A DNA stretch of 64,000 nt from Euryodendron excelsum (GCA_033060915.1 CM065378.1:53117001-53181000); one strand, 5' to 3'. Counted from the stretch's first letter, positions 11,978 to 25,090 are shown. Notes: generated from the letters alone by a model not told the origin. Translations and numbers: made by a program.

Positions 11978-12155
11978 CAACACCCACCACCACCACCACC
12001 ACTACTACTGTCACCACCGCCACCTTCAACCACCACCGCCCATCTATCACCATCGCTCACCACCACTACTTGTAGTCGCCAAGCACTACCTCCCACCCAC
12101 CATTGCTACCACTCACCACTTTCGCCGAGCACCACCATCCACCCACCCACCATCA
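11978..12155 (+). repeat. CAC/CCA-rich imperfect trinucleotide tract
   Basis: Imperfect CAC/CCA repeats. They create a His/Pro-rich open frame that is not a gene. Confidence 0.85.
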
Positions 12156-12279
12156 GCAGAGCTTTCCTTAGGCCACTGATATGTTTCAGCAGCTGCTTGG
12201 TGGAAAGCCATTGTTCGCAGGACATTAGACCTTTCATCCAAACAAGATTCATTCATATTCAACACACTTCATTGTTCAA

Positions 12280-12407
12280 TGATCTCTCAAGTATAATATG
12301 TTGGCCCGAGATAAAAACTCAAGACGAGAGGGAATTGGGTTTTTAAAATTTTAAAATAATAATTATAGATTAGTAAAGAATAAAGCAATGGAGCAATAAT
12401 ATAATGC

Positions 12408-12441
<34 letters not shown>

Positions 12442-13560
12442 AACAGATTATGATGATGATAATAAAGAAAAAGAGAGCAAGAGATAGAGACATAAAGATT
12501 TACAAAGGTTCGATTCAATCATTTGTTTATGTCATATCTTTCTTGATCATTTCGAAAGTATTCTCTACTATGTAAAATTCCTTACACAGTTTTGCTAGTT
12601 GCTCAAGTACCCAGCTCATTTCTTTACAAGTGTTCTTCCTAAACTCTGAAGCCCAAGTAATTTTGTCCAAGATCACTTAATTTTACAAGTGTTTTTTTTA
12701 AACTACACTCAAACGCAAAAAGTTTATAACTTTACCCAAATATAATAAGGGTTTTTGATAAAAGAGGTGAATTCTCCAAAGAGTAGATAAAGTAAGTTTC
12801 AGCTCACACAATAACCCTTAATGAATAAAAACAGAGTATGAGATATAATCAATGAATATTCACTTTCAGCACTTGATCTTGTGTTATTCTCACTCATAAA
12901 TATGTTGGGGATCTTTTATTTATAACCATCATCAAATTCTAATCGTTGGAGATGATTTTGGTATATTATAATGCAAAATTGACCTGTCAAGTTGCTCAAA
13001 AAATGTGACCGTTGTGCCCATAATTTATTGTTTGGAGGCAAGGTGTCAACACATTTATTGAAGGTGTTAGCACTATTAAATCTAGTTCAGCATTGTTTTA
13101 AAGGTATTGCGGTAGGTGCCAATGCATGTGTTAACACTTCCTCCAAATCTTCCAATTTTGAATTTTGAAGGTGTTAACCATAATGTAAAGGTGTTTACAA
13201 TACTATAAGCTATATGTTTTAGTTGAATACTGTTTTGAAGGTGTCGTTGCAAGTGTTAGTGCTTTTTTCAAACCTTTGTAAATCCAACTTTTGAAGGTGT
13301 CAACCATTCTAGATGTTACTTTTCTCATTTGCATACTTTCTTCAATGTGTTAACAAGAGTCATTCAAGGTGTCGACAAGAGTTTCAAAATAAAATATGAA
13401 GATAAGGTATTTTCAATGCGTCAACTACATTTATATGTGGTGACAATAACTCCAAGTATGATTGTTGAGTCTTGAGTAAGGTGATATTAAAAAACTAAGA
13501 AAATTTGATTGAGTCTTTCAACTTTAGAAACCCGATACCATGTTGTATAATATATAGTAT
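12280..13560. mobile_element. tentative copia-type (SIRE-like) LTR segment
   Basis: The order of features resembles the copia-like segment at the right edge of the window: a GAGAGGGAATTGGGTTT block near the left end, then an AT-rich stretch, a block around TTTACAAAGGTTCGATTC, and a CTTTTATTTATAACC TATA-like stretch, followed by repeated GGTGTTAACA/GGTGTCAACA motifs (13025-13440). Neither terminus nor a TSD was located, so the assignment is tentative. Confidence 0.35.
12411..12438. repeat. (AT)n microsatellite
   Basis: Fourteen AT dinucleotides. The nearby open frame rich in Ile and Tyr is caused by it. Confidence 0.95.
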
Positions 13561-13845
13561 AGATTTGAGTAAATATAATCCATCAAAAAATTCAGTTATA
13601 CAAAAGTATAAATTTAGCTAAAAACTAAATTGTAAGAAAGCCGGAATGTTTTGGAAAGGACACCATATTTTAAGAATTTAGAAAGACTGTTAGATTTAGT
13701 TACCATATTGGTTTTAAACAATCAATAATGACACATTTATGTAAATTTTGAATATAATCTTAAATGTTCAAAGTTTCTACATTGAAAAATGGCAAGTTAA
13801 AAAACAGTACTATATTGATTAAATGACCAGTGGGTTCATGACATG

Positions 13846-14509
13846 TGTCGCACCCTAATTTTTTCGACTTGCATCTAAGTCTTGACTCGGGTGGAATCTT
13901 TAATTTATCTGTTAGAACTCATATTAAAATGATAAGTGCGATGGGGGGTTTGAACTTCAAATTGATTTGAATAAGGTTTTTTTGAAAAAAATTTGGAGTC
14001 GCTACCTAACATAGTTAAAGATGTATTAGGTCACCTAAAACTAAATGTAATCCAAAGACTAAAAGTAGGTTATTCAAAAAAGGTTTTGAAAATGCCTTTT
14101 AGAGAAGGGTTTTGCAAATAAGGGTTTTAGCCACCTTTTGAAAATAATTTAAAGCCCTTTTCAAAATGTGATTCCGTGTTGGTTATCACACTAGAGATTT
14201 ATAGTTTAGGCGTTGGTTACGTGTAGAAAAAATATCCTAAAATTATCACCCTATCCCACCTAATAATCAGTACCTATATGTTGATTCTCAATTAATTCAA
14301 TCACCAATCTCTGGTTACTTAATATCTACTATATCCACTTATATAATTTTAAAAATGAAATTTTGTCATTACTTTAGAGACAAATGATACAGGATGCATA
14401 CTTTTAAAAACTTTTTGAGGATAGAAAGGTTATTGAAATTTGAATTTGAAAAACAATTTTGATTGAAGAATAGTTTTGAAATGAGATTTGACTTGAAATA
14501 AGGGTTATG
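13846..14509 (-). mobile_element. older Tat-type LTR, left part, split by the central element
   Basis: It begins TGTCGCACCC, the terminus shared by LTRs of this superfamily, and continues through the GTTAGAACTC, GGTCACCTAAAA and CTATCCCACC blocks. It stops at the TSD TTATG (14505-14509) and resumes at 38639 with TTATGACTGCACC. The sequence left of 13846 is not a PBS, so this is a 3' LTR or a solo LTR of a minus-strand element. It is clearly more diverged than the LTRs of the inserted element. Confidence 0.75.
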
Positions 14510-15599
14510 TGTCGCACCCAGATTTTTTGCATTCGAGGAATACAAATACAAGCAGAAAAAATACTGTACTTTCTCGTTAGAACTCATTCTCCTGGAAGAA
14601 TGAGTGCAACTAGATTTGAATTGAAAATTGATTTGAACAAAGGGCTTTTGAAAAATAATTTGGAGTCGCCACCTAACTTGATAAAGGTGAGTTAGGTCAC
14701 CTAAAAACTAAGCACAATTCGAAGATTACACTTAGGGTTTTTGAAAAATAATTTTGGAAAACATCCTCAAGAAAGGGTTTTTAGGAAAACAGGTTATTTG
14801 GAAACATTTGAAAAATATTTAAGCCTTTTTTTGAAAATAACTCCATTTAGTCTTTCGAAAACAGTGATTCTAGGTTCGGAGGTTGGTCACGTGTAGGGAA
14901 GATGCACTAAGCCATCACCCTACCCCGGCCTTACGGTACCTACATGTCTATTCACCCTAGATTCACCCATTAAAGTCTTTGATTAATAAATGTTCAAAAC
15001 CATCCACTTTTAGAAAATAATGTTTAAAAGAATGATGCATGATATGCAAGTGCAAGAAAAGAGAGTTTGAAAATAAATTTGAAAAGAACCTGATTCGATT
15101 TTAGAAAAGCGATTTAAGAAGATTAATTTGATTTTGAAAAAAAGATTTAGAAATTGGAAATAGAGATTTGAAAATAGCTTTTTGGAATTGAAAATTTGAA
15201 AAAGTTACGGAAGTGGAGATTTGAAAAAAAAAGTTATGTAATTGGGAGATTTGAAAAAAGTTATGACCGCACTCAGAAGGGTTGCCTATGTATCTCTTTT
15301 GAGGAATCGGGTCAGCTGTAGTTCGGACAAGAATTCAATAGAAAGTATAAGGTTTTGATTTGAAAAAGAATTGGAGTTGAACTTAGAATAAAAGATTGGA
15401 ATTTGGAATTGAAAAGATTGGACTTTGATTTGGAAGGATAGAACTTGGAAGAAGGATTTGGATTGGTTTTGGAAATATTGAGATTTAGGAAACCTAGACT
15501 TAAGAAAGATAGCATTTAGGAAGGACTTGACACTTAAGAAAGATTTGACTTGACTTGGAAGGGTTTTAAAAAAGATTTGACTCGAATATTGGACTTAGA

Positions 15600-16930
15600 A
15601 GATTAGGAAAAGATTAGATTTAGGAAATGCTCGAATTACGAAAGTTTCGTTTTCGAAAATTTTCAATTTAGGAGAGTTTCATTTTAAGAAAGTTTCATTT
15701 TAGGAAAGTTTTCATTTTAAAAAAGGTTTTGAAATAGGAAAGTTTCATTTTAGGAAAGTTTTCATTTTAAGAAAGGTTTTGAAATAGGAAAGTTTTTGTT
15801 TTAGGGAAGTTTTGAATTATGGAAGTTTCGAATTAGGAAAGTTCTAAATTAGAAAAGAATTAAAATTGGAAAGTTTTGAAATTGGAATGTTTTGAATATA
15901 GAAAGTTTTGACTTAAAAAAGTTTCGAATTGAAAAAGTTTTGGATTTGGAAATATTGAAAATTTAGAAAGTTTAGAATTTGAAAAGATTTGGAATTTGAG
16001 TTTTAGAAATATTTGAGATTAGAAAATGTTTGAGTTTAAGAGAGGTTTGAAAACTTAGATTCGGAAAATCAAAATTTGGAAAGGTGTGGAATTAAGGAAG
16101 GTTGGAATTAGGAAAGATTTGAAAGTTTAAAGTTTAAGGAAAGATTTGAAAGTTTAAGTTTTGGAAACTTAAGGTTTAGGAAAGTATGAGATTAGGAAGG
16201 ATTCAAATTAGAAAAGATTTAGATTTGAAAGGATTGGTTTAGGAAAGATTTGGATTTTGTTCCTAAGAAGAAATGTTTTGATTTTGTTTTAAAAAACGGA
16301 GGATTGGATCTAATTTCCTAAATAGGCTATTGGATTTGGTTTTATAAAGGGAAGATTCGATTTGACATGGATTTAGAAGGATGAAGCTTTGAAAATCTTA
16401 GATTTAGAAGTCCATAGCTTTGGAAATATATGGTTTTGATGTAAAAAAAGAGGTTTTTGGAAACCTAGGTTTTAAAGCAATATTGAAAATCATGTTTTAG
16501 GAAAGAAAATTAGGGCTTCCTAATCATTGGCTCTAGGGCTTAATTTGGACTCCAAGGAAAGAGATTTTGGAAAGTAAAATTTTTGGAAAGAAAGGTTTTT
16601 GGAAAGAGATCTTAAAAAAAAGTTTTTGGAAAGTGAATTTTGAAAAGAGAGTTTTTGGAACAGAATTTTTGGAAAGAGTTTTTAAGGATAGAAATTTTTG
16701 GAAAGAGTTGCTAGGAAGGAAACTTAGGGAATGTTTCTAGAAAGTGAATTTTAAAGAAAGCTTTTTGGAAAGAAGTTTGAAAATGAGTTTTGAAAAAATA
16801 GATTTTTGAAGGGAGTTCTTAGAAAACAATTTTGGAAAGAAAATTGGAGAGAGTTTTTAGAAAATATGTTGGAAAAGAGATTTTGAAGAAAGAGAGATTT
16901 GAAAAGAGAGTTTTTAGAAAGTCCATAAAA
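15600..16930 (+). repeat. degenerate AGGAAAGTTT and TTTTTGGAAAGAG arrays in LTR A
   Basis: A run of roughly 17-20-bp units of the form TTAGGAAAGTTTYGAA is followed by TTTTTGGAAAGAGAG units. The plus strand is almost all purine plus T; on the element's sense strand the units read CTTTCC with A/T. They lie downstream of the TATA box in the element's direction, so the whole array would be in the transcribed R-U5 leader. The same arrays occur at 22550-24215 and 34985-36205. Confidence 0.8.
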
Positions 16931-17819
16931 ATATCTCACTTTTCTAAAACGATTTTAACCATAAAAAGGCTAGAACCACTTTAAGATAGTGATTTTAAAA
17001 ACAACAATGATTTGAAAATATAATAATATTGGTCACTTTAAATGTAACACTTTCCTAAAGCAACCCTAGCCATGGAAAGGCTAGAATCAACTTAGGATTG
17101 TCATTTTGAAAACAAGTTTTGAAGAAGAAAATTTTAAAGCAAGTTTGGAAACAATTTTAATGCAAGTTTTAAAAACAAGTTGGAAAATGAATTTTGGAGG
17201 AATGCAAGATCATGATATGCACAATGCAAGTTGGGGTCGTGAACATACAAGATTAAATACTTCACCACATAACCAAAGGGGCCAAACCCATGTGGTCTCA
17301 GGTTAGACTAAGAGAAAGCTCCGGACACGGTGACTTTCAATAGCCTAATCCTACACATGGACTGGGAAGTCCCTTGTTTCAAGCATGCAAGAAGGGGGGA
17401 GGGGGGGTAGAAGAAGATGAGGGATTAAAATAGAAGAAAACCCAAGTGGGTTCGGAGAGAGAAGAGAGGGGAAATTGTGTAAACGTAAATAAGAAGTCTA
17501 GCTTGTGTCTTCTTTTATTTGCTTTGTTTCACTTATGTTGTTTTTCTTGTTTTGCTTCAGTCTTCGCTTTAGTTTTCATCTTGATCTTCGAGTTCTTGCT
17601 TCGATCTTCGGAAACTTCAAAGTTGCAGTACTTTAAGTCTTCAATGGGGGCTTTGGTGGCTAGTATATAAGTGTATATGAGTGTATATGAGTGTATGGGA
17701 GCTAGGGTTTGAAAAACCTAAAGAAAACTAGGGTTTAGGGAGGCTACGAGCTTTGTGTATCGAAGAGAAGAGTTTTTAGACTAAGTTTGCGGACCCTTTT
17801 CACGCTGGAGGAGGTTCTG

Positions 17820-17827
17820 TATTTATA
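17820..17827 (-). promoter_or_regulatory. TATA box, LTR A
   Basis: TATAAATA on the minus strand, in the same alignment position as in the two other LTRs of this family. Confidence 0.6.
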
Positions 17828-18691
17828 GACAGAGGAATGACCTGACGCCTATTGCAGTGGCACCAGGCCAAAATTTGGCTTGGAGCCACTACTAGTGGCA
17901 ACAACCACTTTGAAAAGTTTTAAGGTCGGCAAGTAACGTATCTTCAGAAGATTTGGGCAGCTGTATTAGTGACTACCATGCAATTTTTAGCCTAGCTTCA
18001 TTAGGAGTGACTCTGGAAGATTCGGGAATGGTTTAAGGGGCCGAGAATAGCCCTGAAGGCCAAAAAGGGACAAGAACCCCTAAAACAGTGTCTCGGGGGT
18101 AATAAACTTAAAGAATGATGTCAAGATGGGATGGAGGGGTTGACCGAGCCATTAGGAGAAAAATAGTCAATCGGGCCGAAAAGTTACCGGGATAGACTCA
18201 GAATGTCCCAGAAAAAGACTTGAGGTTTGGAAACATTACTTAGAATGTACGAGGAGGTTACCGGTTTGATACCCAAAGCCGGTGTAGTCGAAAAAGAAAA
18301 CCGTCTCACCAGGGGCAAAATGGTTATTTTGCACCAGGTTTGTCGGAACTGACGCGGAATGATCTGGAAAGATAATGGAAGGGCAAGAATACTATAAGAA
18401 ACATTCTCGGGAGACTATCGATTTGATACCCAGAGTCGGTATGGTTCTCAGGGTATTCGGATGCCTAGGGACAAAATGGTCATCTTGACTGGAATGTCTC
18501 GGAATTGGCCCAAAACTGATTGGAAGGCACCTAATCATGTCGAATTGTCTTTAAGACAATCTTGGAAGGGTGGACTTACCGTTCTGAGGACTTAGGTACT
18601 TTTTCGAAAAACGTGCCGAAAATGGCCCTAAGGGCAATTTGGTCATTTTTCACTGGAGTGGGCTAGCAGGCACTGGTGTTGACCTGGGTTT

Positions 18692-19170
18692 TGAGTGTTT
18701 CCGTCACTATGACGATGGTCTCGTGATATAGGGGTTTGTCAGCAATTCCCTATATCGACCTGTTTGCGGGTGTTTTCGCCACTCTGACAGTTATTATGTT
18801 TACAAGTATTTCCGTTACTCTAACGAGTCGCGATCATTCCAGAAACTGTCTAATCTCTGAAAGCTGCTAGGTGGACTTAGCGCTTGAGGAATTAACTTTC
18901 TCAGAAGGCATGCCGAAACGAACATTTTTGCATTGGCAGGCTAGCAAGCGTCAAAGGTGGACCGTTCTATCGTCTTGGGGACTTAGGGTCTCATCCCGGT
19001 CGACGGGTTTGAAGGGACTTACCATTCCGAAGAACTATTTGGGAAACGTGCCAGCAGGATGAACTTACCACCTCAAGGAATCAACTTTCTTGAAAGGTGT
19101 GCCAGATTTAATTGGAATTGGAATTGGAATTGGAATTGAACTGGAATTCGATTGGAAAAGGGGACTTACC
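18692..19170 (-). repeat. stem-loop modules in the U3 of LTR A
   Basis: Three GAGTR-type hairpins are at 18692-18822. They are followed by modules that open with GGACTTACC or a variant and close with GTGCC or CATGCC. The best preserved is 19069-19099: CACCT/AGGTG outer stem, CAAG/CTTG inner stem, an 11-base loop and a two-base AA bulge on one arm. Confidence 0.6.
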
Positions 19171-19386
19171 ATCTTCGAGAAGACGCGCCCATTGGAATCG
19201 GACCGAACAATGTCCCAAGGGCATTTTGGTCATTTTGCCTCTATTGGGCCTAATGGGCCCGTGAAGCGATTGATTGACTGGATCGGACTTGAAAAGCTTA
19301 TTTAAATTGGAATATGTCCATATTGACTTGAACTCAAGTCTGGACGGATTGGAGACTGCCGAGCGGGCAAAAATGGGGTGCTTACA

Positions 19387-19403
19387 GCTGCCCCTCTTTT
19401 TCT
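19387..19403 (-). other. polypurine tract of element 1
   Basis: Directly inside the 3' LTR, the minus strand reads AGAAAAAGAGGGGCAGC before TGTAAGC of the LTR. This is the expected primer site for plus-strand synthesis and shows that the element reads right to left. Confidence 0.75.
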
Positions 19404-19811
19404 GTCTTTGCTTGTGGAAGACAGAAAACGATAGAGTAAGAGTCCCATGTTGACCGTGAGGTGGTTGGAGGGACGGACTGTGGAAATTATTCAAAAACGA
19501 GAATTTGGAAATGGATATTGGGCCCAAAAGGCTTTTGAGATGGAGTTTTGACAGGAAAAAGGGCAAAACTGGCCGAAATTGGGAACTGGCACCATTACTA
19601 GTGGCGCCAGGCTTGAGAACAAAACCAGAAACATTTCTGGTTCGACGCTGCTGCTGGAGTTGAGGATTTTTCGAAAAAGGAGAGGCATTGCGCAAAAACC
19701 GACTTGGACATTGCTATAGCGCTTCATAGGGACCACAAAGGATTGTCAAAAATAGACACCGTCACCAGAAAAGTTGCCGGAAGAGAAGATTTCACCGGAG
19801 AACTCTAAGAG

Positions 19812-21226
19812 GTGAGTTTTTAATTTTATGTTGATTTCGGTGTATAGAATTCCGTTTGTGCTATGTGAATAATGGAAATTGATATTTTAATATGTTTTGA
19901 ACATCGAGGTGAAGTTATTTTTGCATTTTGGTACTTGTTTGATTGATTTTGAGTGATTTTACGTGTTTATGTAAAAGGGGTTTCAGTGGGATTTGGGAGT
20001 TTCTTCCTACATCTTTGGGCATTAAGTTTTTTTGGCTAGATTTTCACATAGTGTGCTTTAAAAAAACGTGTTTAACAGCAGTGTGAAGTTTCGTGACTTT
20101 TTGAAAACTTTTTGAATTTTTAATTTTTTTTAAAAAATAGAAAAATACTTAGAAAAATAGAAAAAATTGAGAAAATTGAGAAATCGATGAAATTATTAGA
20201 GTTTAAAATTTAGAAAAAGTTGAGAATATTTTGGAAAACATTTGAAATTATTTTGAGAAAATTTAGGACAACTTTGAATACAATTGATTTATTGAAAAAT
20301 AAAACAAGTCTTTTGAAAAGCTTAGAAATTTGAAAAAGTGTACGCGGGTGTTGATGTTATGTGATTTTAACATTGTGCGGTGCATAGTTTGTGTTTTGTG
20401 TTGATGTTATGGGTGTTCTATGGACCATTTTTAAGCAGAGTTCTGTCAAAATTTTTTCGAATTTTGGGAAAGAGTTGAAAAAGTTTTGGATTAAAATCTT
20501 TTTGAAGGAAAAAGACAGAAAATCCTTGAGATTTTAGAAAATCTTTTTTGACTCAAAGTTGAAAAATCGAAATGTGTAGGAATTTCATTTTGACTTAGAA
20601 GTGGAATTGTAAAATTAAAATGTGTAGGAAATTCATTTTGACTTAGAAGACTGGATTTTTGAAGACAAACGAAAAGATTTGGAATTTGACAGAAATTTTG
20701 GAACATGAATTTTTTATCGAAACCTTGAAACATTTTTAAGGAATAATTTTTGAAAAACCTGGAATATTGGTTGGAATAGACAAAAGATTAGAAAAGCTCT
20801 AAGATGGGCTGAGGAACTTTGAGATTTGATTTTGGAGAATTCTAAACTATGATTCTTAGAATGAATTTTCGGGAAGAAAAACATTTTAGAAATTGACTTT
20901 CAAGAATTGATTTTGAACTGTGAGGGGATAAGAAAATCTTTTGAAAATGGGTTTTTGAAAAAGAATCTTTGGAGGACAGTTTTTTGAAAAATTTGGAGAA
21001 AAAGGTTAAGAAACCCGTTGAGAAACTAAATTTAAGAAATTTTTTGTATTTTTAAGAGTTAAGTTTCAAAAACCTTTTGAATTGGCTAAAGTAAGACCTA
21101 CTGTCAGCTGTGTCAACATTTTTTTTTACTCATACTTTTATCCTCGGTTATTATTATTAGTATTATTATTTTCTTTATATGCATATACTGTATATTAACA
21201 CCTCGTACCTTGGTTTACTTTTTCAG
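19812..21226 (+). other. predicted 5'-UTR intron of the antisense PMD gene
   Basis: A donor AAGAG/GTGAGT at 19811/19812 and an acceptor TACTTTTTCAG at 21226 frame a T-rich 1.4-kb stretch. The acceptor ends one base before the ATG of the PMD frame (21228). This is inference from sequence only; no transcript evidence is available. Confidence 0.45.
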
Positions 21227-22549
21227 GATGGTAGATGTAGGTGATGATAGTTCTAAGAGGAGACGCCGTTCTGGGAAGGTGGCTCGGGCGGATTCTGTTA
21301 GTGGTTCCAGTTGTTCTAGGGGTAGTCGACGATCTACTGGACATGCATCGTCTAGTCAGAGCGGACGGGGGAGTAGACCACCTGTCAACCCCTTTCCTCC
21401 TGTTGAGTAGGCTTTTGAGGAGGAGATTGGTGCAGAGGAGGAGGTATCAAGCCTTGGCGATCAGGTGACTAGTTACGGGAGAGCCTTCATCCAGCACAGA
21501 CAAACGGATGCTTAGTTAGGCGACTTAGAGGTACCAGCTGTCGCGCCCAGATTTTTCGCACTCGAGGAATACTCACCCAAGCGGGAAAAACACTGTACTC
21601 TCTCGTTAGAACTCACCTTCCTAAAAGAATGAGTACGATTAGGTTTGAATTGAAAAATTGATTTGAATAAAGGGCTTTTTGAAAAAGATTCGGAGTCGCC
21701 ATCTAACTTAATTAAGGTGAGTTAGGTCACCTAAAAACTAAGAATAATCCGAAGACTACACTTAGGGTTTTTGAAAAACAATTTTGAAAATATCTCCTCA
21801 AGAGAGGGTTTTTTAGGAAAACAGGTTGTTTGGCAACCTTTAGAAAACATTTAGCCCTTTTTAGAAAAATAACTCCTTTTTGGTCTTTGAAACCAGTGAT
21901 CTAGGTTCGGAGGTTGGTTACGTGTAGGGAAGACGCACTAAGCTATCACCCTACCCCGCCCTTTCGGTACCTACATGTCAATCTACCCTAGATTCATCTA
22001 TGAGAGTCTTTAATTAACATATGTTCAACCCTATTCACTTTGAAAAACAATGTTTGAAAACTAATTTAGCATGATGCATGATATGCAAGCAATAGAAAAG
22101 AATTGAAAAATAGATTTAAAAAAAAGAGATTGCTTTGATTTGAAAATAGATTTGAAAAGATGGAATTGAAATTGGAAATTTTGAAAATTTGGAAATAGGA
22201 ATTTGAAAATAGAAATTTTGAAATTGGAATTTTGAAAATAGATTAAAATTTGAGATTTGGAAAGAATTTTGAAACCACACCCATGGGGGTGGAATTGAAA
22301 GTTTGAAAAGTATTGTGACCGCACCTATGAAGGTTGCCTACGTATCCCTTTGGGGGAATCAGATCAGTCGTAGTTCGGACAAGAGTCCGATTGAAAATAG
22401 AAGAGTGGATTTGAAGAAGGAGATTGAATTGGAAATTGAATTCGATTTGGAATTGGAAGAGGAGATTGGAAATTGAAATTGAGAAAATTGGACTTTGATT
22501 TGAAAAGATAGATTTGGACTTGCTTTGAAAAAGAGAAAGATGAAGGTTT

Positions 22550-24215
22550 AGGAAACCTAGACTTAGGAAAAGCTTGACTCGACTTGGAAGGTTTAGGAGA
22601 TTAGGAAAGTTTGGATTTAGGAAATGTTTGAATTAGAAAATGTTCGATTTAGGAAAGTTTCGAATTAGAAAAGTTTCATTTTTGGAAAGTTTTGAAATTA
22701 GGAAAGTTTTAGGTTTAGGAAAGTTTTGAAATTGGAAAGTTTCGAGTTTAGAAAGTTTTCGAAAAAGGAAAGGTTTTCAGATTAGGAAAGTTCCCAAATT
22801 AGGAAAGTTTTGAAAATCGGAAAGTTTTGAATTTAGAAATGTTTTGAAAAAAAGGAAGTTTTGAATTTGGAAAGCTTTGAAAACAAGGAAGTTTTGAAAA
22901 TAAGAAAATTTCGTTTTAGGAAAGGTTCGAAAAAGGAAAGTTTTCAGCTTAGGAAGTGTTTGAATTAAGAAAGTTTCAACTTAAGAAAGTCTTAAATTAA
23001 GAAAGTTTTGAGTTTAGAAAAGTCTTAGATTTGGAAAGATTTGAAGTTTAAGAGAGTTTAGAATTTAGAAAGTTTTAGGTTTAGAAAAATTCAACTTAAG
23101 AAAGTTTCAAATTTAGAAAGTTTTGAATTTAGGAAGCTTAGAATTTTAGAAAGATTTGAAATTTAGAAAGTTTAGGATTTAGAAAGTTTTAGAGTTTGAA
23201 TTTTAGAAAGTCTTGAAATTAGGAAAGGTTTGAATTTATGAAATGTTTGAAAGCTTATATTTGAAAAGTTAAGATTTGAAAAGAGGGTATAATTAGGAAA
23301 GGGTTGGATTAGAAAAGATTTTTATGTTCAAGTTTTGGAAACTTAAGATTTAGGAAAGTGAAAGTTTAGGAAGGATTCGAATTTGGGAAAGATTTGGATT
23401 TTGAAACTTAAGGAAAGATTTGAAGTTTAGGTTTAGGAAACTTATGGTTTAGTAAGGTATTGAATTAGGAAAGGTTTGGATTAAGAAGGGATTGGATTTG
23501 GTTTCTAAAAGAAAAAGGTTGAATTTTATTTCCAAAAATGGAGGACGGGATCTAGTTTCCTAAACGGGGAGATTAGATTTGGTTTCTTAAAGAGAAGGTA
23601 GGATTTGGCAAGGATTTGGAAAGGGAGATTCTAAAAACCCTAGATTTGGAAAAACGTAGTTTTGACGTAGGAAATAGGTTTTGGAAACAAGGATAGCTTT
23701 GATGTAGAAAACAAAAGAGTTTGGAAACCTAGGTTTAGGGCAAAGTTTGGAAATCATGTTTTTGGAAAGAAAACTAGGGTTTCCTAATTGTGGGTTCTAG
23801 GGCTTGATTTGGGCTCTAAGGAAAGAGTTTTTGGAAAGTGCGATTTTGGAAACGAAGGTTTTCTAGAAGGGAAATCCTAGGGAGGAGTTTTTGGAAAGTG
23901 AATTTGGAAAGAGCGTTTTTGGAAAAAGATTTTAGGAAAGAGGGAGTTTTTGGAAGGAAAATCCTAGAGGGGAATTTCTAGAAGGAAGATTCTAGAAAAG
24001 AGAGTTTTTGGAAAGATTTTTAGGAGAGATTTTTTAGGAAGATGAATCTAGGGAGTGTTTTTAGAAAGTGAATTTTGAGGGAAGAGAGTTTTGAAAAAGA
24101 GATTTTGAAAGGGAGTTTTTGAAAACCATTTTGGAGAGGAGAGTTTTAGGAAAGTATGTTGAGAAAGAGATTTTTAGAAAGGGATTTTTGAAAAGAGAGT
24201 TTTTGGAAAGTATGA
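22550..24215 (+). repeat. AGGAAAGTTT and TTTTTGGAAAGAG arrays in LTR B
   Basis: Same two successive array types as in LTR A, with more units. They are in the transcribed R-U5 part of the LTR, downstream of the TATA box in the sense direction. Confidence 0.8.
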
Positions 24216-25090
24216 AAACGTCTTACTTTCCTAAAGCGATTCTAGCCATAAGAGGGCTAGAACCACTTTAAGAAAGTGTTTTTGGAAACCAATAAGATTT
24301 GAAAATATAGACCAAAAAGGTTACTTTTAATGTAACACTTTCCTAAAGCAACCCTAGCCATGGAAAGGCTAGAATCACCCTAGAATTGTGGTTTTGAAAA
24401 CAAGTTTTTGAAAAAGAGATTTTGATGCAATTTTGAAAACAAGTTTGAAAACGTTTTGAAAAACAACTTTGAAAACGGTTTTTGGAAGATGCAAGACTAT
24501 GATATGCACAATGCAATTTGGGATCATGAACATACAAGGTTAAGGTTTCACCACATAATCAAGGGGGCCGGATCCACGTGGTCTTTGGTTAGACTAGAAG
24601 AAAGCCCCCGGCACGGTGACTCACCAATAGTCCAATCCTACACATGGACCGAGAATCCCCTTGTTTCAAGCATGCAAAGAAAGGGCGGGAAAGAGATGGG
24701 GGATTAAAATAGAGAAAACCCAAGTGGGTTGGAGAGAGAAGAGAGAGGGGGGAAGTGCGGAAATTTAAATAGAAAGCCTACCTTGTTTCTTGTTTATTTT
24801 GCGCGCCATGTAGTCTTCAGTCTTCGGTCTTGATCTTCGCCTTTCGTCTTCAAGAGTTATCTTCAAGCTTCGGGTTGCAGCTCTTCGAGTCTTCAAAGAG
24901 TGGTTGAAGGCTAGTGTATGAGTGTATGGGGGAGTGTATGAGTGTATAAGAGGCTAGGGTTTGTGTATAGTGGCTAGGGTTTGGAGAACCTAAGGAGGCT
25001 AGGGTTTAGGAGGTGCTCGAGCTCTGTATATCGAAATATAGGATTTTTAGGTTAAGTTTGCAGACCCTTTTCACGTTGAACGAGGCTCTG

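Larger units (their letters stand above)
14510..19386 (-). repeat. element 1, 3' LTR (LTR A)
   Basis: This LTR is 4877 bp, begins TGTCGCACCC and ends GGGGTGCTTACA. TATAAATA lies on the minus strand at 17820-17827. Purine-rich arrays run from about 15600 to 16930, and U3 stem-loop modules from 18692 to 19170. It aligns along its length with 33866-38638. Over the first 300 bp roughly nine bases in ten agree by eye, indicating an old insertion. Confidence 0.85.

Noticed and set aside
11922..12179. His/Pro-rich frame
   Set aside because: Direct product of the CAC/CCA trinucleotide tract.
14369..18000. Many short Phe/Asn/Lys-rich frames on the minus strand of the LTRs
   Set aside because: They are translations of the AGGAAAGTTT and TTTTTGGAAAGAG arrays and recur in all LTR copies without conserved protein sequence.
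19108..19695. 195-codon open frame on the minus strand
   Set aside because: It crosses the U3 end of LTR A and the polypurine tract, has low-complexity Asn/Ser ends from GGAATT repeats and no domain; the LTR structure explains the sequence.
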